Below the pieces are notes generated by a model, which ran no database searches, had not been told where the DNA came from, and saw nothing but the letters and a program-made list of their open reading frames with translations. Positions 45,864 to 46,154 of a stretch of 46,154 bases of DNA are shown here, in pieces. Each line of letters opens with the position of its first letter. Position 1 is the first letter of the stretch. Both the position numbers and the translations under genes were made by a program. The stretch is from a virus: the IMG/VR virus record IMGVR_UViG_3300008110_007300, positions 1-46,154 of that record. The stretch is one strand, 5' to 3'.

Positions 45864-46150
45864 TAATTAAAAATGAAATGACTTAAAGCATTGATCGCAA
45901 CCAACACAAAACCAATTGCTAAAATTTGTAAGAGGGTTCCCAATATCGGGTGACCCTCTTTTTTATAGTTTTTGATACCAGCAAAAATGTAACAGAATGT
46001 ATAAGTTAACATATATGTAAAACTGAAAAATGTTAACCACATTATTACTGGATTAAAAAAAATTGTGTTTAAAATTGAAAAAATAATCAAAAGAGACAAA
46101 CCTGTGACCCCTTTATACTTGAAGTTTTTATACCATTCTATAATTTTCAT
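45860..46150 (-). CDS. Small membrane protein, minus strand
   Basis: A 96-residue protein with three likely membrane helices: about residues 15-33 (VTGLSLLIIFSILNTIFF), 36-58 (IMWLTFFSFTYMLTYTFCYI) and 72-92 (LGTLLQILAIGFVLVAINAL), with a basic N-terminus (KIIEWYKNFKYK). It converges on the sigma operon and shares a few bases at its stop. The + strand terminator lies inside it, which raises a little doubt, but the hydrophobic pattern is too regular to be chance. Function unknown. Its upstream region is outside the window. Confidence 0.65.
   Translation of the reverse strand: MKIIEWYKNFKYKGVTGLSLLIIFSILNTIFFNPVIMWLTFFSFTYMLTYTFCYIFAGIKNYKKEGHPILGTLLQILAIGFVLVAINALSHFIFNY
45930..45964 (+). terminator. 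Rho-independent terminator of the sigma operon
   Basis: AAGAGGGT (45930-45937) pairs with ACCCTCTT (45953-45960), with an inner CCC/GGG stem (45939-45941 with 45948-45950), followed by T residues to 45964. It lies 67 bases after the last + strand stop and inside the converging minus-strand coding frame. Confidence 0.85.
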
Positions 46151-46154
46151 TATA

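Overview
This window looks like part of the genome of a large tailed phage with a contractile, T4-like tail that infects a member of the Bacteroidota (Flavobacterium-like). Phage signs seen in the sequence: baseplate wedge proteins of the gp25 and gp6 types, a long run of huge structural and adhesin genes, and T4-style replication and recombination genes (5'-3' exonuclease, DnaB-type helicase, primase, RuvC-like resolvase, SbcC/SbcD pair). Host signs: SprB-like repeats (an adhesin repeat of gliding Bacteroidota) in a tail-region protein, a TAnnTTTG promoter, A-rich leaders without Shine-Dalgarno sequences, and a DnaK and a sigma factor of Bacteroidota type. The DNA is AT-rich and almost every gene is on the + strand.

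Layout. 1-6.8 kb: metabolism and replication (DnaK cut by the left edge, exonuclease, unknown gene, helicase, B12-dependent ribonucleotide reductase, small Cys protein), closed by a terminator. 6.9-34 kb: tail module, with gp25, gp6, a 2111-residue protein carrying an internal membrane-like segment, several unknown structural proteins, SprB-like and YadA-head-like repeat proteins, Thr-Pro-linked adhesins and a fiber-like protein, then a RuvC-like gene and a bidirectional terminator. 34.6-36.9 kb: the only sizeable minus-strand block, a two-gene Cys-rich adhesin cassette whose domains are paralogous to those of the + strand adhesins. 37-43.8 kb: primase, PD-(D/E)XK nuclease, SbcD, SbcC and small genes, mostly overlapping. 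43.8-45.9 kb: a sigma-factor operon behind a host-like promoter, closed by a terminator. A minus-strand membrane-protein gene lies at the right edge.

The replication, recombination and nucleotide genes would copy and repair the genome and supply dNTPs, and the tail genes would build the baseplate and receptor-binding apparatus. The phage sigma factor is a candidate reader of an AATATTTAT-like motif that recurs before structural genes. Two structural genes are clearly split by frameshifts and a third may be. There is no gene-free stretch longer than 300 bases. I saw no tRNA, rRNA, CRISPR array, insertion sequence or integrase.
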